Assembly (NCBI GenBank): GCA_030158305.1
Contig: JAOATE010000080.1
Coordinates: forward strand, 114,301 to 178,300
Origin: Burkholderiaceae bacterium
Lineage (GTDB): Bacteria; Pseudomonadota; Gammaproteobacteria; Burkholderiales; Burkholderiaceae_B
Length of the DNA: 64,000 nt
Direction: 5' to 3'
The position numbers and the translations under genes are program-made. Each line of letters begins with the position of its first letter. Positions within the stretch are counted from its first letter, which is position 1. The notes below the pieces were generated by a model that was not told the DNA's origin, made no database searches, and was given only the letters and a program-made list of their open reading frames with translations. Of the stretch, positions 1 to 12,795 are shown piece after piece.

Positions 1-450
1 ACCGATCACCAACACTGTTTTTCCAGCAACCTCACCACAACGCCTGACCGCCTCAAAAGCCGTCAGACCTGGAATGCCCATACAAGCAGCACCATCAAAA
101 TCGACATGCTCAGGCAAGGCAACCGCTTGCGCCGCCGGAAGAGCAACGTATTGAGCGGCAGTTCCAAATGGTCTTTGATACTGAGTGTTCCACAACCAAA
201 CGCGTTCGCCCAAACGATCTTTTGATACGCCAGGGCCGACTTGATCGATGACGCCACCGGCATCACTATGCGGCACGATGCGCGGATCATGAATGGGACG
301 ATTACGACGAGATTTAACGTCAGAGGGATTCACGCCAGAGGAGTGGATGTTGACCCTGACTTCGCCCGGACCTGCTTCGGGTGTCGGCAGCTCACCCACG
401 GACAACACTTCGCGTGCCTCGCCATTTTTTTCATACCAAGCTGCTTGCAT
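1..450 (-). CDS. NADPH:quinone reductase-like MDR oxidoreductase, 3' part cut by window edge
   Basis: This is the N-terminal 150 residues of a medium-chain dehydrogenase/reductase of the quinone reductase type; the rest lies left of the window. It starts with MQAAWYEKNG and carries the GroES-like fold signatures GEVRVNIHSSGVNPSD and VPHSDAGG. The start of the nucleotide-binding half follows (MGIPGLTAFEAV, then AGKTVLVIG at the edge). No structural-zinc cysteine cluster is visible, which fits NAD(P)H-dependent quinone/enone reductases rather than zinc alcohol dehydrogenases. The ATG at 448-450 has a good ribosome site (AGGAAGAGG) just upstream. The substrate cannot be told from this fragment. 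Confidence 0.85.
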   Translation of the reverse strand, partial: MQAAWYEKNGEAREVLSVGELPTPEAGPGEVRVNIHSSGVNPSDVKSRRNRPIHDPRIVPHSDAGGVIDQVGPGVSKDRLGERVWLWNTQYQRPFGTAAQYVALPAAQAVALPEHVDFDGAACMGIPGLTAFEAVRRCGEVAGKTVLVIG

Positions 451-481
451 TGCCTCTTCCTGTTTTTTTATTTTTAAATTT

Positions 482-865
482 TTAATTTACGCACGTCTGC
501 TGATACTGTACCAAGCGACCATATTGATCGTACACAGGAATCTGTGCCGTGCGACAAGGAACGGGCAAGGAATAGAACTGACCATAGGGCGGAACAGCGG
601 GAGGGTAAACATTGACAACACTAGGATAAACCGGCGGCGGTGCCACGTAGCGGTTGTATTGACTACCTACACCAATCACCACGCCCACACCCACGCCAAG
701 CGCAGCCGCATTCCAAGCATTGAAGTTATTTTGCTTGTAACCATAATGGGGCTTATAGCCGTGCGGATTTCCATGGCGATAGTTGTTGGGCCCTGCGAAA
801 GCGGGCGTTAAGGCCGAGGCGGACAGCGTAGCTGCCGCAATCGCCAGTGTGATGGACTTCTTCAT
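482..865 (-). CDS. Small secreted glycine/tyrosine/proline-rich protein, unknown function
   Basis: A protein of about 127 residues with a clear Sec signal peptide (MKKSITLAIAAATL, cleavage likely after ALTPAFA). The mature part begins with a His/Tyr/Asn-rich segment, followed by a glycine-zipper-like hydrophobic stretch (LGVGVGVVIGVG). It ends with a Pro/Val/Tyr-rich tail with two cysteines (VPCRTAQ and QQTCVN) that could form a disulfide. Two ATGs are adjacent; the second (865) is preferred because AAGGAG lies 6 nt before it, while the first is only 3 nt away. I recognise no family. Location is periplasm or outer membrane by inference. It is transcribed toward the oxidoreductase, 31 nt away. 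Confidence 0.7.
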   Translation of the reverse strand: MKKSITLAIAAATLSASALTPAFAGPNNYRHGNPHGYKPHYGYKQNNFNAWNAAALGVGVGVVIGVGSQYNRYVAPPPVYPSVVNVYPPAVPPYGQFYSLPVPCRTAQIPVYDQYGRLVQYQQTCVN

Positions 866-1013
866 CATCGACTCCTTGGAGTGTTGCAATCAGGTCATCA
901 CGATTACCGCATATGCAGTTGAAAATCGCTGACACTCAGTTTACGACCAAACAACTAACCGCATCGCCTAATATGCATAAAAGTTCTCGACACACTCAAG
1001 GCGAGGAAATGCA

Positions 1014-1070
1014 ATGTCTACGACAACTGCTGCAACAGAAAGTTCCACTCACGTGACTTTCCAACGATGA
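1014..1070 (+). CDS. Candidate 18-residue leader peptide overlapping the cation transporter start
   Basis: A tiny frame, MSTTTAATESSTHVTFQR, starts at an ATG preceded by GAGGAA at proper spacing. Its stop overlaps the ATG of the downstream transporter (ATGA at 1067-1070). The transporter start has no good ribosome site of its own, so translation may be coupled through this short frame. It is Ser/Thr-rich and has no metal-binding cysteine cluster. Evidence is only positional; it could be chance. Confidence 0.3.
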   Translation: MSTTTAATESSTHVTFQR

Positions 1071-1645
1071 ACCCTCACGAGCCACTCCAAGCCTCTGACG
1101 CCTCACAGCGGCGCGTCCTTTTTTGGCTACTCGGCCTGAACGGTGCGATGTGTATTGTCGAGTTCACTGCGGGTTGGTTCGCCCATTCAGCCGGCCTGAT
1201 GGCTGACGGTATCGACATGTTCTCGGACGCAGCCGTTTATGCCACAGCGCTTTACGCAGTCGGCAAGGCTACGCAATACAAGCTTCGCTCAGCAAAGCTC
1301 GCCGGACTTATACAAATTGCACTCGCGATTAGTATTTTTATCCGTGTCAGCCATCAAATTTCTGCTGGAACGGTGCCGACACCGGACTCGATGATCGGAT
1401 TTTCCTTTTTAGCCTTGCTCGTCAATGCAATTTGCTTATATATGGTGGCAAAACACCGCAATGACGGCGTTCATATGCGCGCCAGCTTTATTTTTTCAGC
1501 CAATGATGTGTTAACCAATCTGGGGGTCATCATCGCCGGCTTTCTCGTCGCCTGGCTCTCCAGCCCCTATCCAGACTGGATCATCGGGACAATCATTGGC
1601 GTTGTGGTGCTGAGTGGGGCCATACGCATTTTGCACCTGAAATAA
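1067..1645 (+). CDS. Short cation diffusion facilitator (CDF)-family transporter
   Basis: An inner-membrane protein of 192 residues made almost entirely of hydrophobic helices, matching the transmembrane half of CDF metal/proton antiporters. The second-helix motif is visible (HSAGLMADGIDMFSDA, with a D-x3-D pair near residues 50-54), as is the fifth-helix motif FSANDVLTN. The histidine usual four residues before the helix-5 aspartate is Phe here. The cytoplasmic metal-sensing C-terminal domain of full-length CDF proteins (about 300 residues) is absent: the protein ends right after the last helix with GAIRILHLK. The metal is unknown. Start at 1067 is set by the overlap with the short frame upstream. 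Confidence 0.75.
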   Translation: MNPHEPLQASDASQRRVLFWLLGLNGAMCIVEFTAGWFAHSAGLMADGIDMFSDAAVYATALYAVGKATQYKLRSAKLAGLIQIALAISIFIRVSHQISAGTVPTPDSMIGFSFLALLVNAICLYMVAKHRNDGVHMRASFIFSANDVLTNLGVIIAGFLVAWLSSPYPDWIIGTIIGVVVLSGAIRILHLK

Positions 1646-1657
1646 ACTCAGGTTTGC

Positions 1658-2626
1658 TTAACGATCCCGTTCAATCGCAAACGTACAAAAATCAATGAGT
1701 GCCTGTCTGGCCGGAGAGTCCGGCAACGTCTCTATTGCCTGACGTGCCAACGCTGCTTCAGCCACTGCGCACTGACTGGCGTGCTCAAGCGCACCGGTTT
1801 CCTGAATCGCGCGCGCCACGGCATCAAAATCAGCCTCACCTTTTTCGATCGCCTCTCGAACTAACTGCTTTTGCTCCGGATTGCCAACCTCCAACACCCG
1901 AATCAGCGGCAAAGTCGGTTTGCCCTCGCGCAAGTCGTCACCGACATTTTTACCTAGGGCCCCCACATCACCGTTGTAATCCAGCACATCATCGACCAGC
2001 TGGAAGGCGGTGCCAATGTGGCGCCCATAAGCCGCCGCGGCCTCCTGCTGGGCAATAGAAGCTCCTGCCAGGACCGCACCGGCCTCAGCTGCCGCCTCAA
2101 ATAACTTGGCCGTCTTGAAACGCACCACCTGCAAGTAACGGGCTTCGGAGACATCCGGATCATGGATATTCAGTAATTGGAGGACTTCGCCCTCTGCAAT
2201 CACGGTGGTCGCTCCCGACATAATTTGCATAATCCGCATACTGTCGACATCCACCATCATCTCGAAGGCCCGTGAATAGAGGTAATCTCCGACCAAAACG
2301 CTGGCGGCATTCCCAAACACGGCATTTGCGGTCCCACGACCCCGCCTGAGGTCAGATTCATCGACCACATCGTCATGCAGCAGGGTCGCCGTATGGATAA
2401 ATTCCACGGCGGCAGCCATCAAATGCTGATGATTGCCTTTGTAGCCAAGCGCCTGGGCGATCAGCAACAGCAGGACCGGGCGCATGCGTTTTCCACCTGC
2501 GCTGATAATGTATTCCCCGATCGTCCTGATCAACACGACGTCGGAATTGAGTCTGGAACGGATCACGGCATCGACCGTTTCCATGTCCTGGGCCACTGGG
2601 GCTAAGAGGTTTGAGAGCTTATGCAA
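1658..2626 (-). CDS. ispB: Octaprenyl diphosphate synthase
   Basis: A trans-type polyprenyl diphosphate synthase that extends farnesyl diphosphate with isopentenyl diphosphate to make the ubiquinone side chain. Both aspartate-rich motifs are intact: DDVVD at residues 85-89 and DDVLD at 212-216, with GGKRMRP near 44-50 and GKNVGDDLREGKPTLP following. The 322-residue length and terminal FAIERDR match E. coli IspB closely. The only start that keeps the family N-terminus (LSNLLAPVAQDM) is a TTG at 2624-2626; the next Met would remove 14 conserved residues. It is divergent from rplU, the usual arrangement in proteobacteria. Confidence 0.95.
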   Translation of the reverse strand: MHKLSNLLAPVAQDMETVDAVIRSRLNSDVVLIRTIGEYIISAGGKRMRPVLLLLIAQALGYKGNHQHLMAAAVEFIHTATLLHDDVVDESDLRRGRGTANAVFGNAASVLVGDYLYSRAFEMMVDVDSMRIMQIMSGATTVIAEGEVLQLLNIHDPDVSEARYLQVVRFKTAKLFEAAAEAGAVLAGASIAQQEAAAAYGRHIGTAFQLVDDVLDYNGDVGALGKNVGDDLREGKPTLPLIRVLEVGNPEQKQLVREAIEKGEADFDAVARAIQETGALEHASQCAVAEAALARQAIETLPDSPARQALIDFCTFAIERDR

Positions 2627-2637
2627 GAGACTTTCTT

Positions 2638-2666
2638 TTGACTTTCAAGTGGTTACACGCTATTAT
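2638..2666 (+). promoter_or_regulatory. Sigma-70 promoter for rplU-rpmA
   Basis: TTGACT at 2638-2643 and TATTAT at 2661-2666 with a 17-nt spacer: near-consensus -35 and -10 boxes, about 57 nt before the rplU start. Predicted transcription start is near 2673. It lies in the ispB/rplU divergent gap and points at rplU. This is sequence matching only. Confidence 0.75.
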
Positions 2667-2672
2667 TTCTGG

Positions 2673-2690
2673 CTCGGCATCTTAGCCGAG
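2673..2690 (+). promoter_or_regulatory. Hairpin at the predicted 5' end of the rplU mRNA
   Basis: A perfect 6-bp stem, CTCGGC at 2673-2678 and GCCGAG at 2685-2690, with a 6-nt loop. It starts where the promoter at 2638-2666 should initiate, so the mRNA would begin with the stem. Possible roles are protection of the 5' end or a binding site for autogenous control by L21; neither is shown by sequence. Confidence 0.45.
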
Positions 2691-2722
2691 ATCCCATTTG
2701 CACTAAAACAAGAGGTTAACCC

Positions 2723-3034
2723 ATGTACGCGGTCATAAAAACTGGAGGCAAGCAGTATCGCATTGCTTCTGGTGAAAAACTTAAAATAGAACAGATACCG
2801 GCAGACATTGGGCAAGAAATTACGCTAGACCAGGTGTTATCCGTAGGCGAAGGCGACCAATTGAAAATTGGCACCCCGCTCGTGGTAGGCGCAGTGGTTA
2901 AAGCAACGGTTCTTGCGCAAGGACGCCACGATAAGGTCAAGATCTTCAAGATGCGACGTCGCAAGCACTACCAGAAGCGTCAAGGCCACCGTCAAAACTA
3001 CACCGAGATCCTGATTGGCGAGATCACGGCTTAA
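2723..3034 (+). CDS. rplU: 50S ribosomal protein L21
   Basis: A 103-residue protein, full family length, beginning [13 protein letters not shown]. It carries the L21 signature near the C-terminus ([19 protein letters not shown]), a basic rRNA-binding loop. L21 sits on the large subunit and contacts 23S rRNA with L20. Ribosome site AGAGG lies upstream. It is followed 49 nt later by rpmA, the near-universal pairing, and both are probably read from the promoter at 2638. Confidence 0.97.
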   Translation: MYAVIKTGGKQYRIASGEKLKIEQIPADIGQEITLDQVLSVGEGDQLKIGTPLVVGAVVKATVLAQGRHDKVKIFKMRRRKHYQKRQGHRQNYTEILIGEITA

Positions 3035-3083
3035 TTGCCCGGATTGATACCACACAGATCACGGAAAGCACCAGGAGTAAAAA

Positions 3084-3344
3084 ATGGCACAGAAAAAAGG
3101 CGGGGGCTCTACCCGCAACGGTCGCGACTCAGAATCGAAACGTCTAGGCGTTAAAGCCTACGGCGGCGAGCTGATCCCGGCCGGTTCGATCATCGTGCGT
3201 CAGCGCGGTACAACGTTTCACCCTGGCACAAACGTGGGCATCGGCAAAGACCATACGCTCTACGCCTTGACCAACGGTCACGTTAAGTTCTCAGTTCGCG
3301 GCAAGCTCAACAAGTCGACAGTTTCGATTATTTCGGCTGAGTAA
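3084..3344 (+). CDS. rpmA: 50S ribosomal protein L27
   Basis: An 86-residue protein starting [16 protein letters not shown], with the family signature [15 protein letters not shown] and [10 protein letters not shown]. The flexible N-terminus of L27 reaches the peptidyl-transferase centre. There is no N-terminal processing extension of the Firmicute kind. Ribosome site AGGAG lies before the ATG. A strong terminator follows within 20 nt, ending the ribosomal-protein transcript before obgE. Confidence 0.97.
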   Translation: MAQKKGGGSTRNGRDSESKRLGVKAYGGELIPAGSIIVRQRGTTFHPGTNVGIGKDHTLYALTNGHVKFSVRGKLNKSTVSIISAE

Positions 3345-3360
3345 TTTGCCTGTTTTTCCA

Positions 3361-3393
3361 AAAAGCCCTGTCGCAAGCGGCAGGGCTTTTTAT
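3361..3393 (+). terminator. Rho-independent terminator after rpmA
   Basis: Perfect 10-bp inverted repeat, AAAAGCCCTG at 3361-3370 and CAGGGCTTTT at 3381-3390, with a 10-nt loop and a T-rich 3' arm running into TATTTT. It starts 17 nt after the rpmA stop. It should end rplU-rpmA transcripts, leaving obgE to read-through or its own promoter. Confidence 0.85.
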
Positions 3394-3410
3394 TTTCACG
3401 GTACCATTAG

Positions 3411-4544
<1,134 letters not shown>

Positions 4545-4589
4545 ACACGCACCCGCCATCTTCCTCAAATCTTGCTTTGTTTAATACCC

Positions 4590-5726
4590 ATGAACAGCAC
4601 AGCTTTGCCTAGCTCCGTGATTGCCTCAGCTTCGCGCATCGTCGCCAAGGTCGGTTCTTCTCTGGTCACCAATGACGGCCAAGGGCTTGACCGTCAAGCC
4701 GTCGCGCACTGGGCCAGCCAGATTGCAGCTCTCCGGAGCCAAGGCAAACAAGTCGTCTTGGTTTCAAGCGGCGCGATTGCCGAAGGCATGGCACGTCTGG
4801 GCTGGGCCAAACGCCCGACCTCGATGCACGAGTTACAAGCAGCTGCGGCAGTCGGGCAGATGGGTTTAGCCCAAGCCTACGAAGTCGCATTTTCCAAACA
4901 CAATCTACGCACCGCCCAAATCCTTCTCACCCACGAAGATCTTGCGGACCGTCAACGCTACCTCAACGCCCGCTCCACACTCTTTGCCCTTCTCAGGCTC
5001 GGTGTGGTTCCCATCGTCAATGAAAACGATACGGTCGCCACTGACGAAATCGCTGTGGGCGATAACGACACCCTCGGTGCGCTCGTGACCAACCTGATCG
5101 AGGCGGATGCGCTGATCATCCTGACAGATCAACGCGGACTCTACGAGTCAGATCCCCGCAAAAATCCAGAAGCACGATTTGTGTCGCATGGCAAAGCCGG
5201 CGACCTGAGCCTTGAAGCGATGGCTGGCGGGTCTGGCAGCGGCATTGGCAAGGGCGGCATGCTGACCAAGATTCTGGCTGCTAAACGGGCTGCACGCAGC
5301 GGGGCTCACACAGTAATCGCCTCAGGTCGCGAAGAAAACGTCATGGTGCGCCTAGCGGCGGGCGAATGCATTGGCTCGGAGCTTCGCGCTGAGTTGCCTG
5401 TTCTATCCGCCCGTAAACAATGGATGGCCGACCATCTTCGCTTGCGTGGCAAACTCACCCTCGATGCGGGTGCGGTCCAAGCGCTCTTAATCGAAGGCAA
5501 GAGCCTGCTTCCTGTTGGTGTGCGCAGTATCGAAGGTGACTTTGAGCCTGGTGATGTCGTCGCCTGTCTCGATCTCGCGGGTAAAGAATGCGCGCGCGGA
5601 CTGATCAACTACTCCTCCTCGGATGCGCGACGCATCATGGGCCAACCCTCAAGCAAAATCGCCGATATTCTTGGCACAATGACTGAAGCCGAGTTGGTCC
5701 ACCGAGATAACCTCATCATTCTTTGA
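4590..5726 (+). CDS. proB: Glutamate 5-kinase
   Basis: Phosphorylates L-glutamate to gamma-glutamyl phosphate, the first and proline-inhibited step of proline synthesis. The amino-acid-kinase domain (about residues 15-265) shows [29 protein letters not shown] and [14 protein letters not shown]-terminal PUA domain (about 285-370) includes [15 protein letters not shown]. Length is 378 residues with the ATG at 4590; a TTG six codons upstream is possible but less likely. It follows obgE by 45 nt. No proA is in view. Confidence 0.95.
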   Translation: MNSTALPSSVIASASRIVAKVGSSLVTNDGQGLDRQAVAHWASQIAALRSQGKQVVLVSSGAIAEGMARLGWAKRPTSMHELQAAAAVGQMGLAQAYEVAFSKHNLRTAQILLTHEDLADRQRYLNARSTLFALLRLGVVPIVNENDTVATDEIAVGDNDTLGALVTNLIEADALIILTDQRGLYESDPRKNPEARFVSHGKAGDLSLEAMAGGSGSGIGKGGMLTKILAAKRAARSGAHTVIASGREENVMVRLAAGECIGSELRAELPVLSARKQWMADHLRLRGKLTLDAGAVQALLIEGKSLLPVGVRSIEGDFEPGDVVACLDLAGKECARGLINYSSSDARRIMGQPSSKIADILGTMTEAELVHRDNLIIL

Positions 5727-5743
5727 GATTGATGGGGGCATCG

Positions 5744-5773
5744 CTGCCAAACCACACCATCCTGTCCTATACT
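5744..5773 (+). promoter_or_regulatory. Likely promoter of the thiC riboswitch transcript
   Basis: CTGCCA at 5744-5749 and TATACT at 5768-5773, spacer 18 nt. Transcription would start near 5780, four bases before the TPP aptamer, which is where a riboswitch transcript should begin. The -35 box is a partial match. Confidence 0.45.
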
Positions 5774-5783
5774 TTGCACTTGA

Positions 5784-7834
<2,051 letters not shown>

Positions 7835-7852
7835 TCTGGAGCGCAACCACCC

Positions 7853-8947
7853 ATGGCACGCAGGCTCCCCTTTATCGATGCCGCAAAGGGTATCGCTTGT
7901 CTTGTGATTGTGGTGCATCATTTAGCGGTATACGGCCCGATGTCAGAAGTCATCGGTGCCGTTTATCCTCAACTCATCGACGCCATCGTCGTGTATGGTC
8001 GCCTGGCCGTTCAGCTCTTTTTTGTCGTGGCGGGCTATTTTGTCGCCTCACAATTTGCTCCCAAGGGATGCACGACGCCAATCAACCCGGGCCCTCTGGT
8101 CTGGAAACGCTTCAAACGCCTCATCACCCCCTTTCTCTTTGCCGTCACGCTCGCGGCGCTCATCACAGCGCTTGTACGTCCGTGGTTTCAACACGCATCA
8201 CTCTCGGCGGCCCCCACGATCGGCCAACTGCTCGCCCACCTCTTTTTACTCTATGACTTAATCGGCCTCGAGGCGCTATCAGCCGGAGTTTGGTACGTGG
8301 CGGTGGACTTCCAGCTGTTTGCCTTGACGACGGTGCTGATTGCGCTCATTCACATGATGCCTGCGCGTTGGCACAGCTTGCTTCCCGTCGTGGTCACGGC
8401 ACTGACAGCATGGTCACTCTGGTACCTCAGCCTGCACTCGCAATATGAAATCGCTGCGCCTTACTTCTTTGGGTACTACGGACTCGGCATGCTGTCCTAT
8501 TGGGCGGCGCGCACGCCTGCCAAAGGCTGGTTTCTGATTCTCATTGCCTTACTAGGTGTGGTCGCGCTCGGCATCGAGTTCCGCAAATCTGTTGCAACCG
8601 CAACGGTCAGCGCGCTCATACTCAGCATTGCCAGTGCGCGCGGCTGGCTGGAACAATGGCCACGCTCAACGCGTTTGCACTGGCTAGGCGAACGCTCTTA
8701 TTCGATTTTTTTAATTCACTATGGCCTGATTATCGGCATCAATGCGCTCTGGAGCGTATGGTTTCCGAGCGGCATCCTGATCAATCTACTTGGCATCGCA
8801 GTCGCCGTGGCCGTATCCATTGCGGGCGGTGCAGTGCTCTATCGTTTCGTAGAGTCCCGCCCTGGTGTGCTTGGACTGAATCTCACCACGGCTCTACTCG
8901 TCACGGGCATACTGGTCACATTGGCGCTTGAGGCCTACAACCGATAA
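7853..8947 (+). CDS. Acyltransferase family 3 membrane protein
   Basis: A polytopic inner-membrane protein of 364 residues with about ten hydrophobic helices. It begins with the acyltransferase-3 pattern: FIDAAKGIACLVIVVHHL contains the early arginine-less variant with a His-His pair, and the paired RLAVQLFFVVAGYF follows. Members move acyl groups from inside donors onto sugars or lipids outside. The C-terminal region WLGERSYSIFLIHYGLI is also typical (OpgC/OafA-like). The substrate is unknown. It starts 18 nt after thiC with GGAG 11 nt upstream of its ATG, so it is probably co-transcribed, although no thiamine role is evident. It converges on metH. Confidence 0.8.
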   Translation: MARRLPFIDAAKGIACLVIVVHHLAVYGPMSEVIGAVYPQLIDAIVVYGRLAVQLFFVVAGYFVASQFAPKGCTTPINPGPLVWKRFKRLITPFLFAVTLAALITALVRPWFQHASLSAAPTIGQLLAHLFLLYDLIGLEALSAGVWYVAVDFQLFALTTVLIALIHMMPARWHSLLPVVVTALTAWSLWYLSLHSQYEIAAPYFFGYYGLGMLSYWAARTPAKGWFLILIALLGVVALGIEFRKSVATATVSALILSIASARGWLEQWPRSTRLHWLGERSYSIFLIHYGLIIGINALWSVWFPSGILINLLGIAVAVAVSIAGGAVLYRFVESRPGVLGLNLTTALLVTGILVTLALEAYNR

Positions 8948-8992
8948 ATGAGGTGACCGCGTTGTGACCTTGCGCCACACCGCAGCACTCAC

Positions 8993-11900
8993 CTAACCAA
9001 GATTGGGCGCCAAGCTTCGTTTAACATCCGCGGCTGTCCGGCCTGAACGCTTAACGTAGTCTTCGACCTGATCTTCGCCAATCGGGCCCACGCTAAAGTA
9101 TTGCGACTGCGGATGACTGAAATAAAAGCCCGACACGCTGGCCGCGGGATGCATTGCGTAACTTTCCGTCAGCATCATGCCGATATCCGCACCATCCAGT
9201 ACCTCAAACATTTCACGCTTGACCACATGCTCAGGGCACGCTGGATAGCCTGGAGCGGGTCGAATGCCGACATAGGCTTCCTTGATCATCTGCTCATTGG
9301 TCAAGGACTCGTCTGGCACATAGCCCCACAAATCCGTTCGGACACGCGCGTGCAAGGCCTCGGCAAAAGCCTCTGCCATACGATCCGCCAATGACTTAAA
9401 CATGATTGAAGAATAATCATCATTGGCTTTTTCAAATTCTTTTTCTTTCTTATCGACACCAATCCCGGCCGTCACGGCAAAGAGACCGACGTAGTCCATG
9501 ACGCCAGAAGATTTTGGTGCGATAAAGTCCGCCAAACATTTATTTTCAACACCCTCGCGCTTGATGCCTTGCTGACGCAAACCGCGCCACGTAAACAGCA
9601 CCTTTTCGCGCGTCTCGTCTTGATAGACTTCGATATCGTCATCGTTGACAGCGTTCGCAGGATAAAAAGAGACCACTCCATTCGCCGTCAACCAACGGCC
9701 GTCAATGATGCGCTTGAGCATCGCCTGACCATCGATGTGCACTTTACGCGCCTGTTCACCCACGACCTTGTCATCCAGAATCGCGGGATACTGTCCAAAC
9801 AAGCTCCACGTCTGAAAAAATGGCGTCCAGTCGATATAGCGGGCGAGGTCAGCGAGATCAAAGTTTTTAAAGGTACGTCGACCGATAAACTTGGGGCGAG
9901 GTGGTTGATATGTAGACCAGTCAAACTTGGGTTTAGCTGCCCGCGCATCTGCGATCGACATCAAGGGCGCAGTCTGACGATTCGCATGACGGCGGCGAAC
10001 GTCTTCGTACTCTACCGCCAACTCTTCAAGGTAGGTATTGGCGGTCTCTGAGACGAGGTTCTGTGCAACACCAACCGAGCGACTCGCATCGGGCACATAA
10101 ATCACAGGGCCCTCGTAATGCGGCGCAATCTTGACGGCAGTATGCACACGACTCGTGGTGGCGCCACCAATCATCAACGGAATCTTGCGGCTGCGGAAGT
10201 ACTCATCGCGCTGCATTTCGCTGGCCACATACGCCATCTCTTCGAGACTAGGCGTAATCAAGCCCGATAAACCAACGATATCGACATTTTCAGCCTTGGC
10301 GCGATTCAGGATTTCGGCCGCAGGCACCATCACACCCATGTTGATGACTTCAAAGTTATTACACTGAAGCACTACAGTGACAATATTTTTACCAATATCG
10401 TGGACATCGCCTTTGACCGTCGCAATCAGGATCTTGCCCTTGGCGCGCACATCACCACCTGCCGCGGCAATGAGCTTTTTTTCCTCTTCGATAAAAGGCA
10501 CAAGGTGACCGACCGCCTGTTTCATCACGCGTGCGGACTTGACCACCTGCGGCAAGAACATCTTGCCCTCACCGAACAAATCTCCCACGATATTCATGCC
10601 GTCCATCAGCGGACCTTCGATCACCTCAATCGGGCGACCGCCGCGCTCAGCGATCTGCTGGCGAATTTCTTCGGTATCCTCAATGATGAACTGCGTCATC
10701 CCATGCACCATGGCATGCGCGAGTCGTTTTTCAACAGACTGCTCACGCCAGGTGAGGTCTTCTTCGCGCTTGGCGCCACTGCCTTTGACCGAATCCGCAA
10801 ACGACACCAGCCGCTCGGTCGGAGTGCGCGTGTCATTCGCCTCAGTTAAACCTACAGGCTGTTGGCGATCCAGCACCACGTCCTCGACCAGATCACGCAG
10901 CGTAGGAGAGAGTTCTGCATACACACCTAACTGACCGGCATTGACGATACCCATCGTCAGGCCTTCGCGAATGGCGTAATACAAAAAGACCGTATGAATC
11001 GCCTCGCGCATGGCTTCGTTGCCACGGAACGAGAAACTGACGTTGGAAATGCCACCTGAGATACGCGCATGCGGAAGCGCTGCGCGGATCCACTTGGTTG
11101 ACTCAATAAAATCGACCGCGTAATGATTGTGCTCTTCGATCCCCGTTGCGATCGCAAACACGTTAGGATCGAAAATAATGTCTTCGGGTGGGAAGCCGAC
11201 CTCGTTGATCAACAAGTTGTAAGCGCGGGTACAAATTTCCTGGCGACGCTCAAGTGTGTCGGCCTGACCTTTTTCATCAAAAGCCATCACCACCGCTGCT
11301 GCACCGTAACGACGGCACAAGCGCGCTTGTTTGAGGAAAGGCTCCTCGCCTTCTTTGAGGGAAATCGAGTTGACAATCGACTTGCCTTGAACGCACTTGA
11401 GTCCTGTCTCGATCACGGACCACTTGGAGCTATCGATCATGATCGGCACGCGCGCGATATCGGGCTCGGAGGCGATCAAGTTCAGAAACCGATGCATACA
11501 CGCCGCCGAATCCAACATGGCTTCGTCCATGTTGATATCGATGATCTGCGCACCGCTCTCGACTTGCTGACGCGCCACGGCAACCGCTTCGTCGTATTTC
11601 TCTTCGCGAATCAGACGCGCGAACATTTTGCTGCCCGTGACGTTAGTACGCTCTCCGACGTTCACAAACAAGGTCTCGCCATCGATATTCAGGGCCTCAA
11701 GTCCCGACAGTCGCGTCTTGACAGGAATCTCGGGCACGGCGCGCACCGGTAGGCTGCACACTTTGTCAGCGATTGCTTTGATGTGCTCGGGCGTCGTGCC
11801 GCAGCAACCTCCAGCGACGTTGACGAGTCCAGAGCGCGCAAACTCCTCGAGCAAAGCAGAGGTATCCGCGGGCGTCTCGTCGAAACCTGTTTCACTCATT

Positions 11901-12766
11901 GGGTTGGGTAAGCCTGCGTTCGGATACACGCAGACATAGGTGTCACAAATCTTGGCCAGCTCGGCGATGTAGGGACGCATCAGCGCCGCGCCTAACGCGC
12001 AATTCAGACCGATCGTAATAGGACGGGCATGGCGAACTGAGTTCCAGAAACCCTCGACCGTCTGACCAGACAGGATGCGACCCGAAGCATCTGTCACTGT
12101 TCCGGATACCATCACAGGCAGGCGTTCGCCGCGCGCTTCAAACACCTCTTCGACCGCAAAAATCGCCGCCTTGGCATTGAGCGTATCAAAAATGGTTTCG
12201 ATCAAAATCAAATCGACGCCGCCGTCGAGCAGGCCATTGAGCTGCTCGATATACGCCACGCGCAACTCGTCGAACGTCACGTTGCGTGCGCCTGGGTCGT
12301 TCACATCAGGAGAGATGGATGCAGTCTTGGGTTGAGGCCCTAAGGCGCCGGCAACAAAGCGCGGACGCTCAGGCGTACTGAACTTGTCGCAGGCTGCACG
12401 CGCCAACCGTGCCGACTCCAGATTCAACTCATAGGCGAGCTCGGGCAAGTCGTAATCACCCTGCGCAATGGTCGTCGCACCAAACGTATTGGTCTCCACC
12501 ACATCAGCACCGGCCTCGAAGTATTGCTCGTGGATCGCCTGAATGATATCGGGGCGCACGATCGACAAGAGCTCGTTGTTGCCTTTGACGTCCTTGCCAT
12601 GCGCTGCAAAACGACTGCCGCGAAAATCCGCCTCGGTCAATTTGTAAGTCTGAATCATCGTGCCCATTGCGCCATCGAGAATCAAGATGCGCTCGGCCAA
12701 TAAGCGGGCAAATGCCGCGCCTCTGGTGTAGCGCTCGATGGGATAGGGCAATGTTGGGTAGGTCAT
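8993..12766 (-). CDS. metH: Cobalamin-dependent methionine synthase
   Basis: Moves a methyl group from methyltetrahydrofolate to homocysteine through methylcobalamin. All four modules are present in one 1257-residue chain. The homocysteine domain (about 25-345) has [11 protein letters not shown] and the zinc-site CCGTTPEH. The pterin domain (about 355-620) starts with [12 protein letters not shown]. The B12 domain has the axial-histidine motif [10 protein letters not shown]. The SAM-dependent reactivation domain (about 910-1257) has [12 protein letters not shown]. The ATG at 12766 has no convincing ribosome site but matches the family N-terminus. It is divergent from the B12-regulated btuB locus, coupling supply and use of the cofactor. 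Confidence 0.97.
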   Translation of the reverse strand: MTYPTLPYPIERYTRGAAFARLLAERILILDGAMGTMIQTYKLTEADFRGSRFAAHGKDVKGNNELLSIVRPDIIQAIHEQYFEAGADVVETNTFGATTIAQGDYDLPELAYELNLESARLARAACDKFSTPERPRFVAGALGPQPKTASISPDVNDPGARNVTFDELRVAYIEQLNGLLDGGVDLILIETIFDTLNAKAAIFAVEEVFEARGERLPVMVSGTVTDASGRILSGQTVEGFWNSVRHARPITIGLNCALGAALMRPYIAELAKICDTYVCVYPNAGLPNPMSETGFDETPADTSALLEEFARSGLVNVAGGCCGTTPEHIKAIADKVCSLPVRAVPEIPVKTRLSGLEALNIDGETLFVNVGERTNVTGSKMFARLIREEKYDEAVAVARQQVESGAQIIDINMDEAMLDSAACMHRFLNLIASEPDIARVPIMIDSSKWSVIETGLKCVQGKSIVNSISLKEGEEPFLKQARLCRRYGAAAVVMAFDEKGQADTLERRQEICTRAYNLLINEVGFPPEDIIFDPNVFAIATGIEEHNHYAVDFIESTKWIRAALPHARISGGISNVSFSFRGNEAMREAIHTVFLYYAIREGLTMGIVNAGQLGVYAELSPTLRDLVEDVVLDRQQPVGLTEANDTRTPTERLVSFADSVKGSGAKREEDLTWREQSVEKRLAHAMVHGMTQFIIEDTEEIRQQIAERGGRPIEVIEGPLMDGMNIVGDLFGEGKMFLPQVVKSARVMKQAVGHLVPFIEEEKKLIAAAGGDVRAKGKILIATVKGDVHDIGKNIVTVVLQCNNFEVINMGVMVPAAEILNRAKAENVDIVGLSGLITPSLEEMAYVASEMQRDEYFRSRKIPLMIGGATTSRVHTAVKIAPHYEGPVIYVPDASRSVGVAQNLVSETANTYLEELAVEYEDVRRRHANRQTAPLMSIADARAAKPKFDWSTYQPPRPKFIGRRTFKNFDLADLARYIDWTPFFQTWSLFGQYPAILDDKVVGEQARKVHIDGQAMLKRIIDGRWLTANGVVSFYPANAVNDDDIEVYQDETREKVLFTWRGLRQQGIKREGVENKCLADFIAPKSSGVMDYVGLFAVTAGIGVDKKEKEFEKANDDYSSIMFKSLADRMAEAFAEALHARVRTDLWGYVPDESLTNEQMIKEAYVGIRPAPGYPACPEHVVKREMFEVLDGADIGMMLTESYAMHPAASVSGFYFSHPQSQYFSVGPIGEDQVEDYVKRSGRTAADVKRSLAPNLG

Positions 12767-12795
12767 GATGAGTCAAAAAAATGTGAGGTCCGGGG

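Noticed and set aside
11123..11752. 209-codon plus-strand frame (and 10400-10849) inside metH
   Set aside because: Antisense shadows of the pterin and B12 domains of metH.
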